A DNA stretch of 64,000 bases from Flavobacterium arcticum. Lineage in GTDB: Bacteria > Bacteroidota > Bacteroidia > Flavobacteriales > Flavobacteriaceae. The position numbers were made by a program, and so were the translations under genes. Shown in pieces: positions 36,079 through 44,220 of this stretch (the first letter of the stretch is position 1; the number at the start of each line of letters is the position of its first letter). Below the pieces are notes generated by a model. The model did no database searches. It was not told the origin of the DNA and saw nothing but the letters and a program-made list of their open reading frames with translations. The stretch spans positions 2,587,001 through 2,651,000 of the forward strand of contig NZ_CP031188.1 in the NCBI RefSeq assembly GCF_003344925.1, read 5' to 3'.

Positions 36079-38187
36079 TTATTGTATAGGTACAATACTA
36101 ATGGCTGTACCACCTCCTGGTGCAAGATTAAGTTTCAGCTTTGTTTTAGCTGTAACTTTTATAGTTTTAATTTCATAATTAATAGGATCATTTTTCCAAT
36201 CGGCATTTTTACCGTCTTGGTAAATAATCGCTTTGTATTTCTGATCAGGAGTAAGAAAGTCTAGTGTAAGTGTTGTTTTTCTGGCATTTTCATCAGTTAT
36301 AGCTCCTAAAAACCAGTTTTCAGTGCCTTTTGCCTTACGAGCAATGGTAAGATAATCGCCTGGCTCTGCCTCTAGCACTTTTGTATCATCCCAATCGGCA
36401 GCTACATCTTTAATAAACTGAAAAGCATCAGGATATTTCTCATAATTTTCAGGCAGGTCGGCAGCCATTTGTAACGGGCTGTACATGGTTACATATAACG
36501 CTAACTGTTTAGCTAGTGTAGTATGCACTTGCTCTGTTTTAGTAGCGTCATACACATTCATTTTTACTTCAAAAATACCAGGGGTATAATCCATAGGTCC
36601 ACCCAGTAAGCGAGTAAAAGGTAATATTGTTTCGTGAGCCGGTGGGTTACCTGAACTCCAACCATTAAACTCATTACCTCGTGCTGCTTCGGCTGCTATA
36701 TAATTGGGCCATGTTCTATGCACACCTGTAGGTCTTGATGATTCGTGCGAGTTAATCAGTATTTTATATTCTGCTGCTCTTTGTGGCACATAATTAAAAT
36801 GATTTACCATTGCCTGCCCATCATGAAACTCACCACGAGGTATTATTTTGCCCACATAACCTGTCTTAACAGCTCCGTAACCATAATCTTTCATGAATTT
36901 ATAAGCCCTGTCTAGCCTGCGTTCATAGTTAGTTACTGAACCTGATGTTTCATGGTGCATTATCATTTTTACACCTTTCTTCTTGGCATATTCTGTAACT
37001 TCTTTAATATCAAAATCAGGATATGGCGTAGTAAAGTCAAACACTTCTTCTTTCCAGTTACCAAACCAATCTTCCCAACCAGTGTTCCAACCTTCTACTA
37101 GTACTCCATCAAAACCATGTTTTGCAGCAAAATCTATATATCGTTTAGTATTTTCGGTAGTGGCGCCATGTGGCTTTCTTTTTGCAAACTTGTTTTGAGA
37201 GGCATCCTGTGTACCGCTATAATCCCAAGTTGATACGCCCACGTGCATTTCCCACCAAATACCTACATACTTCATTGGCTTTATCCAAGAAGTATCATCT
37301 ATTTTAGATGGTTCGTTAAGGTTTAATATCATTTTTTGTCCTACAATATCGCGAGCATCATCGCTAACCATTATAGTACGCCAAGGCGTTACTGCTGGTG
37401 CTTGCAAGTAAGCCATATCTCCTATAGCATTAGGCACTAATTGCGATGTGAGCTTGTGTGTTTTAGCATCAAGATTTAAATGCATTACAGGATAGTTTAC
37501 TACCGCAGCTTCAAAAATATTAATGTAAAGTCCATTTTTAGACTTCATCATTAACGGCGACTGTATGGTATATTTATCTGTTATCGATTTTACAGCAATA
37601 CCATTATTAAGGTTAAGTTTATCATTATCTATTTCAGATAATAGTGTTTCATTATACACATACTCCTGACTATCGAAATCTCCAGGAATCCAAAAAGCTT
37701 TATGATCACCTGTAAGGTTAAACTCGGTATTCTCGGCAGCAATAACAAAATAGTTTAATTTATCTTGTTTAGGAAACTCATAACGAAATGCAACACCTTC
37801 GTCAAAGGCTTTAAAAATAATATTGAGCAATCTTCCCGTACCTTCTTGACGAAGCATAACACTCATCTGATTATACTTATTTTGTATAACGGCTACTTCG
37901 CCTAATACTGGTTTCCAGCTATCGTTTACCGAAGCTGATTTTACTCCCATAATAGTAAAACTATCGCTAAGGGAGGGTTCGTTTTTAATATCAAGCCCTA
38001 AATAGCTTTTTGCTATAACAGGTTGATTTTTGTAGGTTACTGAATAATAAGGACTGCCCGATTGATCGAGCTTAAATTCGGTAACAATGTCTTGTGATGG
38101 TGACTTTACCGATTGGGCAGATGTAAACCCAATGCATAAAAGCAATAGTGATGTAAAAGAAATTCTCATGTGATTTAAAAATTTCAT
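36079..38187 (-). CDS. GH97 alpha-glucosidase (SusB-like)
   Basis: A periplasmic glycoside hydrolase of about 702 residues with a signal peptide (SFTSLLLLCIGFTSAQ). The N-terminal beta-sandwich leads into a TIM barrel with DGVLVEGWNTGWEDWFGNW, MIMHHETSGS, DYGYGAVKTGYVG and INSHESSRPTGVHRTWPN, all typical of GH97. The glutamates in HHETSG and SHESSRP suit the inverting alpha-glucosidase branch. It would release glucose from maltodextrins. Three ATGs are possible (38199, 38187, 38169); 38187 gives a normal signal peptide. It forms an operon with the MFS gene. Confidence 0.9.
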   Translation of the reverse strand: MKFLNHMRISFTSLLLLCIGFTSAQSVKSPSQDIVTEFKLDQSGSPYYSVTYKNQPVIAKSYLGLDIKNEPSLSDSFTIMGVKSASVNDSWKPVLGEVAVIQNKYNQMSVMLRQEGTGRLLNIIFKAFDEGVAFRYEFPKQDKLNYFVIAAENTEFNLTGDHKAFWIPGDFDSQEYVYNETLLSEIDNDKLNLNNGIAVKSITDKYTIQSPLMMKSKNGLYINIFEAAVVNYPVMHLNLDAKTHKLTSQLVPNAIGDMAYLQAPAVTPWRTIMVSDDARDIVGQKMILNLNEPSKIDDTSWIKPMKYVGIWWEMHVGVSTWDYSGTQDASQNKFAKRKPHGATTENTKRYIDFAAKHGFDGVLVEGWNTGWEDWFGNWKEEVFDFTTPYPDFDIKEVTEYAKKKGVKMIMHHETSGSVTNYERRLDRAYKFMKDYGYGAVKTGYVGKIIPRGEFHDGQAMVNHFNYVPQRAAEYKILINSHESSRPTGVHRTWPNYIAAEAARGNEFNGWSSGNPPAHETILPFTRLLGGPMDYTPGIFEVKMNVYDATKTEQVHTTLAKQLALYVTMYSPLQMAADLPENYEKYPDAFQFIKDVAADWDDTKVLEAEPGDYLTIARKAKGTENWFLGAITDENARKTTLTLDFLTPDQKYKAIIYQDGKNADWKNDPINYEIKTIKVTAKTKLKLNLAPGGGTAISIVPIQ

Positions 38188-38251
38188 AAATATACACATA
38201 TCCGCATTTATAGCAATTCATTAATCTGCAAAAAAAAGAAGTGTTTTAAAG

Positions 38252-38268
38252 TGTTATCTTCAATAACA
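38252..38268. promoter_or_regulatory. Inverted repeat in the GH97 upstream region
   Basis: TGTTAT-CTTCA-ATAACA, ten bases from the CAAACGTTTG palindrome. A binding site is possible, but nothing else supports it. Confidence 0.3.
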
Positions 38269-38277
38269 TTCAATATT

Positions 38278-38287
38278 CAAACGTTTG
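38278..38287. promoter_or_regulatory. LacI-type operator-like palindrome upstream of GH97
   Basis: CAAACGTTTG, a perfect palindrome with a central CG as in many LacI/GalR-family operators, 91 bases upstream of the GH97 start. No LacI-family gene is in the window. Confidence 0.4.
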
Positions 38288-38345
38288 CATTGAGGATATC
38301 GAAAAAACAAACTTAATAAGGCTCGGATTAAAATTTTATATGTAG

Positions 38346-38372
38346 AAAAGCCTCTTAAAAAAAGAGGCTTTC
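38346..38372 (-). terminator. Terminator after the saccharopine dehydrogenase-like gene
   Basis: AAAGCCTCTT and AAGAGGCTTT around a short A loop, about 60 bases after the stop codon on the minus strand. Confidence 0.7.
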
Positions 38373-38431
38373 ATTTAAAACATAATTAATATCGTAAATC
38401 TAATAAATTATATAGGTATTATTTATTAGAT

Positions 38432-39634
38432 TTATTTTTCTTCAACATACCCTTTTAGGTATTTAAAACGTTCGGTAAGTTTTCCGTTTTCTGTTATTTT
38501 GGCTCGCGCTAAAATACCATCTTTATCTCCGTTAAAAAATGCAGGGATTACCTTATCATAAAACATCTCGGCAAAACCAACACTCGCATCACGAGGCAAT
38601 TCACAAGGTAAATTATCAACTGCCATTACTACTATAGCTGACGGGTTATAAAAATCAATCTCTTCATTTGTAGATGGATTATAACCATATATAGGGTCTG
38701 CAATGGTAGAAGCCCGAAGTGTACAAGCTATTGGTCCTCCTATATCACATGATACATCGCCAACAACTTTTATTTTATTACTACTAGCTTTTAGCATTTC
38801 GCGAGTTAATATATCTGGCGAACCATTACCAAAGAAATGTCCTGTAATAAAGATATCTGACACCTTAGTAAATCTTTCAAAGTTAGACTCATACTCGGCA
38901 GGGTTATTATAGAAGTCAATGTTGTTTTTTACTTCGCCATCCTTACGCCTGTTATAATCTAAAACATCTAGTTGTACATATACAGGCTCATCATAATTCT
39001 TAGTAAGGTAATCATTTACATTTACTTGCTTCATTTTCATACCATCTAGCATCTCCTTAGCTCCCATCGCTACTTTACCTTTACCTGTAAGTACTATTTT
39101 TACAGGAGGTAAAACCATACGCTTTAGTTTAACTATTAGCGTGTCTCTATCGGGTAATGTTTCTGCTTTAGGCAAGTTGTATAATTCATACTTTACTCCA
39201 AAAGCTCTTAATGTATTATAAGCTCCTACATTACCAGCATAGCGCCCAAAACCAATAAGTCGTTTGTTTTTTGCATCAACTATTGTTTCATGGTCATATA
39301 GCTCAATATTTTTATCAAGTATTGCTTGTAGCAACTTTTGATTATAAGGCTGTTTTTTAATAGTATGCGAAAAGAAGAAATACTTTTTATTAGGTATAAG
39401 CGCCTCAACAGGCACTTCTTTAACACCAATAAGCACATCACAATCAGTCATATCGGCATCAACCTTTACACCTGCTGCTATATACTCTTCATCCTTAAAT
39501 ATTCTTATATCCGACACTTCAGCTTTTACTAACGTATCAGGATAATTCTCTGCAATAGCTGCTAGCTTTTCAGGTGTAAAAACCACCCTTCTGTCAGGTG
39601 GGCTTTTTCGTTCTTTTATAATACCGAATTTCAT
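38432..39634 (-). CDS. NAD(P)-dependent saccharopine/alanine dehydrogenase-like oxidoreductase
   Basis: A 400-residue cytoplasmic oxidoreductase of the AlaDh/PNT superfamily. The N-terminal KERKSPPDRRVVFTPEKL is the substrate-domain signature of lysine-forming saccharopine dehydrogenases. GFGRYAGNVGAYNTLRAFG, VLTGKGKVAMGAKEML (nucleotide-binding region) and VVGDVSCDIGGPIACT follow. Flavobacterial homologues are annotated variously as alanine or saccharopine dehydrogenase; the LYS1-like start favours the latter. It is monocistronic and divergent from the tmRNA gene. Confidence 0.82.
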   Translation of the reverse strand: MKFGIIKERKSPPDRRVVFTPEKLAAIAENYPDTLVKAEVSDIRIFKDEEYIAAGVKVDADMTDCDVLIGVKEVPVEALIPNKKYFFFSHTIKKQPYNQKLLQAILDKNIELYDHETIVDAKNKRLIGFGRYAGNVGAYNTLRAFGVKYELYNLPKAETLPDRDTLIVKLKRMVLPPVKIVLTGKGKVAMGAKEMLDGMKMKQVNVNDYLTKNYDEPVYVQLDVLDYNRRKDGEVKNNIDFYNNPAEYESNFERFTKVSDIFITGHFFGNGSPDILTREMLKASSNKIKVVGDVSCDIGGPIACTLRASTIADPIYGYNPSTNEEIDFYNPSAIVVMAVDNLPCELPRDASVGFAEMFYDKVIPAFFNGDKDGILARAKITENGKLTERFKYLKGYVEEK

Positions 39635-39770
39635 TATCTATATGGTGTAAATGGTGGGTTTTTACAGGTTATGTAAAAGATAGTATAATCTTTTGACAAT
39701 ACCGTAATATTGTTTTTGATAATGGCATCAAATATACGGGAAATTGAATGAAACATAAAAACTATTTCAT

Positions 39771-39778
39771 TATCTTTG
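39771..39778 (+). promoter_or_regulatory. Promoter -7 element of tmRNA
   Basis: TATCTTTG, 52 bases before the mature tmRNA 5' end, so a 5' leader would be trimmed by RNase P. Confidence 0.6.
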
Positions 39779-39830
39779 CAGCATTAGTAAAATGATATTA
39801 TTTTTGAACTATATCGTTTTACTATTTACT

Positions 39831-40223
39831 GGGGTCGACTGGTTTTGACAGCAGGTCGAATTGAATGGTAAGCACGCCAGGAACGGGAACATATCCTGTA
39901 AATAATGTTTCACAATTTTAAACGGCGAAAATAACTACGCTCTAGCTGCATAATCCGAATTTATAGTACGATTAGCCTCGTTCCTACTAGGTAGGAAAGC
40001 GAGATTCTCCTAAAAAGCCTTGGTTTATGGCGTTTTGTTAAGGGGAACCGTAAAAGTAAACCTAGAAATCCTTTTGCTTTGTAGGGGTTTTGAAACTAAA
40101 GAAGCTAAGTAGTATGTGGTTGTTTCCGACCTAGCATATTATCGAAAATCTAATTGGAAACTAAGCATGTAGAAAGCTCTTGAATTGCCTGTTTGGACCC
40201 GAGTTCGATTCTCGGCGACTCCA
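39831..40223 (+). ncRNA. ssrA: Transfer-messenger RNA (tmRNA)
   Basis: The 5' end GGGGTCGACTGG pairs with the 3' CGACTCC to form the alanine-type acceptor arm (one G-U pair), with GAGTTCGATTCTC as T-arm. The internal message at 39924-39953 reads GGC GAA AAT AAC TAC GCT CTA GCT GCA TAA, giving the tag GENNYALAA. Pseudoknot-forming GC-rich stretches follow. The length of 393 bases is normal and the tRNA-like 3' end is followed by CA, so CCA is not encoded. It rescues stalled ribosomes together with SmpB (not in this window). Confidence 0.97.
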
Positions 40224-40224
40224 C

Positions 40225-40262
40225 AAAAAAGGCTTCCTGAAAATTTTCAGGAAGCCTTTTTT
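40225..40262 (+). terminator. Terminator of tmRNA
   Basis: A perfect dyad with centre TTCCTGAAAATTTTCAGGAA, extended by GGC/GCC and A6/T7 flanks. Confidence 0.92.
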
Positions 40263-40542
40263 TAATTCTATTATATACTATAATACTAAATACTACTATC
40301 GTTAATTACCTTAAAACATATGTTTTATAATAATTACAACTCTATAATATTAAAATAAAATACTAATCTAAGTTTTGGTAAATTAAGTTTAAAACACCTG
40401 AATACTTTAAAAATAAAACACTTATAATAATTTTTAACACTATTATCATCTACATAAGTAAATGTATATTTGATAGAAAGGTATGCAATATAAAACCAAT
40501 CAATATTATAACGGTTAAATATCGTATATAACATTAAATAAG
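40263..40542. other. AT-rich gap before the Fnr-like gene
   Basis: No gene is seen. It holds a 16-base perfect palindrome TAAAACATATGTTTTA at 40312-40327, whose role is unknown. Confidence 0.55.
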
Positions 40543-40550
40543 TAAATTTG
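40543..40550 (+). promoter_or_regulatory. Promoter -7 element of the Fnr-like gene
   Basis: TAAATTTG, 19 bases before the ATG at 40570. Confidence 0.6.
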
Positions 40551-40569
40551 CATTCTAAAGTAAAGAGGT

Positions 40570-41247
40570 ATGAGTAAATGTGAACAATGTATCGTGAGGC
40601 AATTCAGCTCCTTAAAAGCTTTGAACAAAGAAGAGTTAATAAACCTTTCTAGTTGTAAAACATTATATACAATTAAAAAAGGTGAACCTGTTTTTAGTGA
40701 GGGTGAAAACTTACAAGGCATTTTTTGCATTAAAGATGGGGTTTGTAAAATGACAAAGCTTAGTGCTAACGGCAATGAACAAATTGTAAAACTTATTTCT
40801 AAAGGAGAACTATTAGGACAACGTTCGTTAATTAGCGAAGAGCCTGTAAACTTGAGTGCGGTTGCACTCGATGATATGCAGGTTTGTTTTATACCTAAAG
40901 CTGAAGTAATTAAGTTTTTTAACGAAAATAATCAGTTCTCTATGAATGTGATGCGCACTATTTGTGGTGATCTAAAAAATGCCGATGATCATTTAGTAAC
41001 CATGGCGCAAAAATCGGTAAAACAACGCCTTGCCGAAGTATTACTTTACTTACATGATACATTTGGTATAAATGAAGAAGATAAAAGTCTTAATGTTAAA
41101 CTGTCGCGCGAAGAATTGGCTGGTATGATAGGTACTGCAACAGAGAGTTGCATACGACTACTTTCGGAGTTTAACAAAAGTGGGCTTATAACCTTATCAG
41201 GTAAAAAAATAATAATATCAGATATTGACAAACTAAGAAAAATGTAA
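40570..41247 (+). CDS. Crp/Fnr-family regulator, Fnr-like
   Basis: A 225-residue transcription factor. It has an N-terminal CEQC pair (Cys4, Cys7) resembling the start of Fnr, a cyclic-nucleotide-binding-like barrel (KKGEPVFSEGENLQGIFCIKDG, LLGQRSLI) and a C-terminal Crp-type HTH (LSREELAGMIGTATESCIRLLSEF). The full Fnr iron-sulfur ligand set cannot be confirmed: further cysteines occur within the barrel (in SSCKTL, GIFCIK and GVCKM), but their spacing differs from E. coli Fnr. A redox or oxygen response is plausible. It is transcribed alone. Confidence 0.85.
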   Translation: MSKCEQCIVRQFSSLKALNKEELINLSSCKTLYTIKKGEPVFSEGENLQGIFCIKDGVCKMTKLSANGNEQIVKLISKGELLGQRSLISEEPVNLSAVALDDMQVCFIPKAEVIKFFNENNQFSMNVMRTICGDLKNADDHLVTMAQKSVKQRLAEVLLYLHDTFGINEEDKSLNVKLSREELAGMIGTATESCIRLLSEFNKSGLITLSGKKIIISDIDKLRKM

Positions 41248-41263
41248 TTTTAATATAATAGAT

Positions 41264-41312
41264 AACAAAGCATAAAAAAAACAGCCTTTCGGCTGTTTTT
41301 TTATGCTTTGTT
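41264..41312. terminator. Long bidirectional terminator
   Basis: Core ACAGCC-TTTC-GGCTGT, extended by A and T runs and then by AACAAAGCAT/ATGCTTTGTT, giving about 22 pairs with one bulge. It serves the Fnr-like gene and the opposing rhodanese gene. Confidence 0.9.
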
Positions 41313-41329
41313 ATAGTAGATCTTTACTA

Positions 41330-41641
41330 TTAAGGCATTGTAACAGGACCTCCCCATTGCGATATACCTCCAACAAGGTTATATGTAGTCTCAAAACCAA
41401 GCTGACTCATTATACCACACGCCTGCCCACTACGAGCTCCGGCAGCACAATACACATAGTAATTCTTAGTCTTATCTAATTCTTCTACTGCATATATAAA
41501 CCCTTGACCTTTATAGATATCTATATTTATAGCTCCAGGTATAATACCACGATTCCATTCATCTTGGGTGCGCACGTCAAGTATAACAGCATTACTGTCT
41601 TTCTGAGCTTTGTCCCACCATTCTTGTTCTGATAAATTCAT
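41330..41641 (-). CDS. Single-domain rhodanese
   Basis: A 103-residue cytoplasmic sulfurtransferase domain. VILDVRTQDEWNRGIIPGA is the N-terminal signature, and the catalytic cysteine is in YYVYCAAGARSGQA. It moves sulfane sulfur from persulfide carriers; the partner is unknown. It follows two thioredoxin-fold lipoprotein genes on the same strand, 25 bases after the second one, so the three may form a redox/sulfur group. Confidence 0.9.
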   Translation of the reverse strand: MNLSEQEWWDKAQKDSNAVILDVRTQDEWNRGIIPGAINIDIYKGQGFIYAVEELDKTKNYYVYCAAGARSGQACGIMSQLGFETTYNLVGGISQWGGPVTMP

Positions 41642-41666
41642 AATTAATTTCTTTTTCCCAAAGATA

Positions 41667-42353
41667 TTATGCTTTTATAGAACAACCAATAGCTTTTGTT
41701 TCTTTCACAGGAACATCTTTACCTTCTAACAGAGCGTCTACTGCATTTTCTACATACTTAACCGTTACAGCACTTTCGTCTTCATAATTATCATCTATAG
41801 TACCTATATATTTTACTACATTACCATTATCTGTTTTTTGTAGTATATATACATGAGGTGTTTTTGTAGCACCATATTGTGGGTAAATTTTTTGTCCATC
41901 GTCAAGAAGGTAAGGAAATGTAAACCCTTTATCTTTAGCTCTTTCTTGCATTTTTTCAAAGCTATCGTCTTTTGCCTTTTCAGGGTTATTAGGATTTATT
42001 GCTACAACAGGATAACCTTTCTCTTTATATTTCTTATCTAACGCTATAATTCTATCTTCATAAGCTACTGCATATGGGCAATGGTTACAGGTAAATATCA
42101 CTATATACCCTTTAGCATCTGTCATATCTTTAAGTGCCACATTATTCCCATCTATATTTTTAAGACTAAAATCTGTTGCTACATCTCCTATTTTATACCC
42201 AGTAAGAGCTTCTTCTGATGGCTCTTCCATCACTTCAGCAGATTCTGCTGTAGTATCAACCTCTTCTTTCTTTGAGTTATCTGACTTACATGCAACATTT
42301 AGCATTAGTAAACCTGCTGTTAAAAAAAGTCCAAAAAATTTAATTGTTTTCAT
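41667..42353 (-). CDS. Thioredoxin-family (redoxin) lipoprotein
   Basis: A 228-residue lipoprotein (lipobox LNVACKS) with an acidic linker and an AhpC/TSA-type domain. The redox motif is unusual, CNHCPYAVAYEDR (CxxC with Asn-His), as in a redoxin subfamily whose members often act on small thiols or peroxides. The protein ends in GCSIKA, an additional cysteine near the C-terminus that may take part in resolving disulfides. It lies between the TlpA-like gene and the rhodanese gene. Confidence 0.87.
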   Translation of the reverse strand: MKTIKFFGLFLTAGLLMLNVACKSDNSKKEEVDTTAESAEVMEEPSEEALTGYKIGDVATDFSLKNIDGNNVALKDMTDAKGYIVIFTCNHCPYAVAYEDRIIALDKKYKEKGYPVVAINPNNPEKAKDDSFEKMQERAKDKGFTFPYLLDDGQKIYPQYGATKTPHVYILQKTDNGNVVKYIGTIDDNYEDESAVTVKYVENAVDALLEGKDVPVKETKAIGCSIKA

Positions 42354-42393
42354 ATTCTGCTTTTTTATTTAAAATTTAAACTACTATTTATTA

Positions 42394-42942
42394 TTATTTA
42401 ATGCTCAATAATTCTGTTTCTAACTCCTCATAAGTAAATGATTGCTCATAAAACTTACGTTTATCTTTATTATATATAATGGTGGCAGGTATAGCACCAC
42501 TCCATGTAGAATCTATTTTAGGTATCCATGAGTTAGAGTCAGGATCTGTCATGATAATTACATCACTTTTAAGTTCTTTTTCTTTTAAAAAAGGTATTAG
42601 TTTACTTTCTATCATTTTTCGCATATCAAGACTTACTAGTAATACCTTTACTTTTTCATCTTTGTATTCAGCATTCAGTTTTTCAAAGTGCGGTAACTCC
42701 TCTACACAAGGCAAACACCAAGTAGCCCAAAAATTGACCACATATGTTGTATCATTATCCCTGTTAAGAAAATACTTTAAACCATCATATTCATAAGCTT
42801 TAACACTAATATCATCAGCCGAATATACTTTTACAGGGTTTGGCGCAGGCGCTTCCTCTACTGTTGTATTATTTCCATTTTTACACGATACCATTACTAA
42901 TAATGCTATAAAAACTGCTATTTTACTATATATAACCTTCAT
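42394..42942 (-). CDS. TlpA-like thioredoxin lipoprotein
   Basis: A 182-residue lipoprotein (lipobox VMVSCKN) with a thioredoxin domain from about residue 40. The active site is FWATWCLPCVEELPHF and the cis-proline region is SGAIPATIIYN. It faces the periplasm and would reduce or exchange disulfides. It starts the minus-strand group with the redoxin and rhodanese genes. Confidence 0.88.
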   Translation of the reverse strand: MKVIYSKIAVFIALLVMVSCKNGNNTTVEEAPAPNPVKVYSADDISVKAYEYDGLKYFLNRDNDTTYVVNFWATWCLPCVEELPHFEKLNAEYKDEKVKVLLVSLDMRKMIESKLIPFLKEKELKSDVIIMTDPDSNSWIPKIDSTWSGAIPATIIYNKDKRKFYEQSFTYEELETELLSIK

Positions 42943-43020
42943 TACCTTTTAATTTAGAACAGGTTAAAAATAAGGTAAAAAATATGGTTTTAATAAGTTT
43001 AACACTTTTTTAACCTAACA

Positions 43021-43034
43021 TTTGTATATACAAT
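43021..43034. promoter_or_regulatory. MarR operator-like site, distal copy
   Basis: TTTGTA-TA-TACAAT, the same half-site and two-base spacer as the proximal copy, centred 30 bases upstream of it. Confidence 0.6.
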
Positions 43035-43046
43035 AATTAAAGATAT

Positions 43047-43065
43047 TACATTTGTACCTACAAAT
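43047..43065 (+). promoter_or_regulatory. MarR promoter -7 element with overlapping operator
   Basis: The -7 box TACATTTG (43047-43054) is overlapped by the perfect dyad ATTTGTA-CC-TACAAAT (43050-43065). Binding there would block RNA polymerase, as expected of MarR autorepression. Confidence 0.68.
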
Positions 43066-43080
43066 TTTGCAGATGTAATT

Positions 43081-43542
43081 ATGAAGATAGAAGATGTAAT
43101 AAAATCAGTAACTCCCTTACCTATAGGCAAAAGGACAATATTGAATATAATGTACACACAAAATATGGTTGCCGATAGTTTTAATGAGATACTTAAAGCT
43201 TATGAGATTTCTCCAGAGCAGTTTAATGTACTGCGTATACTAAGAGGACAAAAAGGGAAACCAGCTAATATGTGTGTTATACAAGAAAGAATGATAGCCC
43301 CTACTAGCAACACAACACGGCTTGTAGATAAACTGCTAAACAAGGAGCTTGTAACTCGCGAGGTATGTAGTGAAAACCGCCGAAAAATGGACATTACTAT
43401 TACCGAAAAAGGACTGGCATTACTAAAAGAGCTAGACCCAAAAGTACTTAAACATGAAATAAGTTATTCAAAAAACTTGAATAATGAAGAGCTAGAACAA
43501 CTAAATAACTTATTAGAAAAATACAGAGGAGAATTAATTTAA
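43081..43542 (+). CDS. MarR-family transcriptional regulator
   Basis: A 153-residue winged-helix regulator. The dimerisation helices flank the MarR core: SPEQFNVLRILRGQKGKP, VIQERMIAPTSNTTRLVDKL (recognition helix) and the wing ENRRKMDITITEKG. MarR proteins repress their own operon until a small phenolic or oxidant ligand binds. The nitroreductase gene follows after 14 bases and a YceI gene after that, so it probably controls a redox/detoxification operon. Two matching dyads lie in its promoter. Confidence 0.9.
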   Translation: MKIEDVIKSVTPLPIGKRTILNIMYTQNMVADSFNEILKAYEISPEQFNVLRILRGQKGKPANMCVIQERMIAPTSNTTRLVDKLLNKELVTREVCSENRRKMDITITEKGLALLKELDPKVLKHEISYSKNLNNEELEQLNNLLEKYRGELI

Positions 43543-43556
43543 AGTAAACATAAAAA

Positions 43557-44189
43557 ATGAATAACTACATAGAAAATCTTAACTGGCGCTATGCAACAAA
43601 AAAATATGATACCGAAAAAAAAGTATCTAATGAAGATCTTAAAACACTTAAAGAAGCAGTAAGACTGAGTGTATCTTCTATGGGGATACAGCCTTATAAG
43701 ATATTTATTATAAACGATCCAGAAGTACGCCAAAAACTAAAACCTGTAGCTTATAATCAAGGTGGTGTAACTGATGCATCTCACCTGTTTGTATTTGCTA
43801 ATGAAGTAAATGTGGGACAAAAACATATAGATGCTTATACTGACAATATTATAGCAACAAGAGGCATTACAAAACAAGATATAGCTCCGTTTGTAAACTC
43901 GATGGAAAATTTTATTGGAGCTTTAGATGATGCCAATAAAAAATTCTGGACAGCAAAACAAGCTTATTTAGCCATGAATTCGCTTATTATAGCTGCTGCA
44001 GTATTAAAAATAGATGCTACCCCAATGGAAGGTTTTGATAAAGCTGAGTTTAATAAAATATTAGGTCTTGACGAAATGGGGCTTAATGCAGCCGTAGTAG
44101 CCACTGTAGGTTACCGTCATGAAGATGATATTTTCCAGCACATGAAAAAAGTGAGAAAATCTGAAAACGAATTATTTGTAACAATTTAA
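43557..44189 (+). CDS. NAD(P)H-dependent nitroreductase (NfsB-like)
   Basis: A 210-residue FMN enzyme. LNWRYATKKYDTEKKV is the usual N-terminus with the FMN-binding Arg, SSMGIQPYKIFII forms the next FMN contact, and LKIDATPMEGFDKAEFN and NAAVVATVGYRHEDD match NfsB-type reductases. It reduces quinones or nitro compounds. It is the second gene of the MarR operon. Confidence 0.9.
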   Translation: MNNYIENLNWRYATKKYDTEKKVSNEDLKTLKEAVRLSVSSMGIQPYKIFIINDPEVRQKLKPVAYNQGGVTDASHLFVFANEVNVGQKHIDAYTDNIIATRGITKQDIAPFVNSMENFIGALDDANKKFWTAKQAYLAMNSLIIAAAVLKIDATPMEGFDKAEFNKILGLDEMGLNAAVVATVGYRHEDDIFQHMKKVRKSENELFVTI

Positions 44190-44220
44190 TATATAACCAA
44201 ACTTTTAATAATTAAGAAAA

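Noticed and set aside
40334..40534. 66-codon minus-strand frame in the gap before the Fnr-like gene
   Set aside because: Tyr/Phe/Ile-rich product of AT-rich DNA with no start context or motif.
41264..41312. Long inverted repeat as a transposon end or small RNA
   Set aside because: It lies between two convergent genes and has the structure of a bidirectional terminator.
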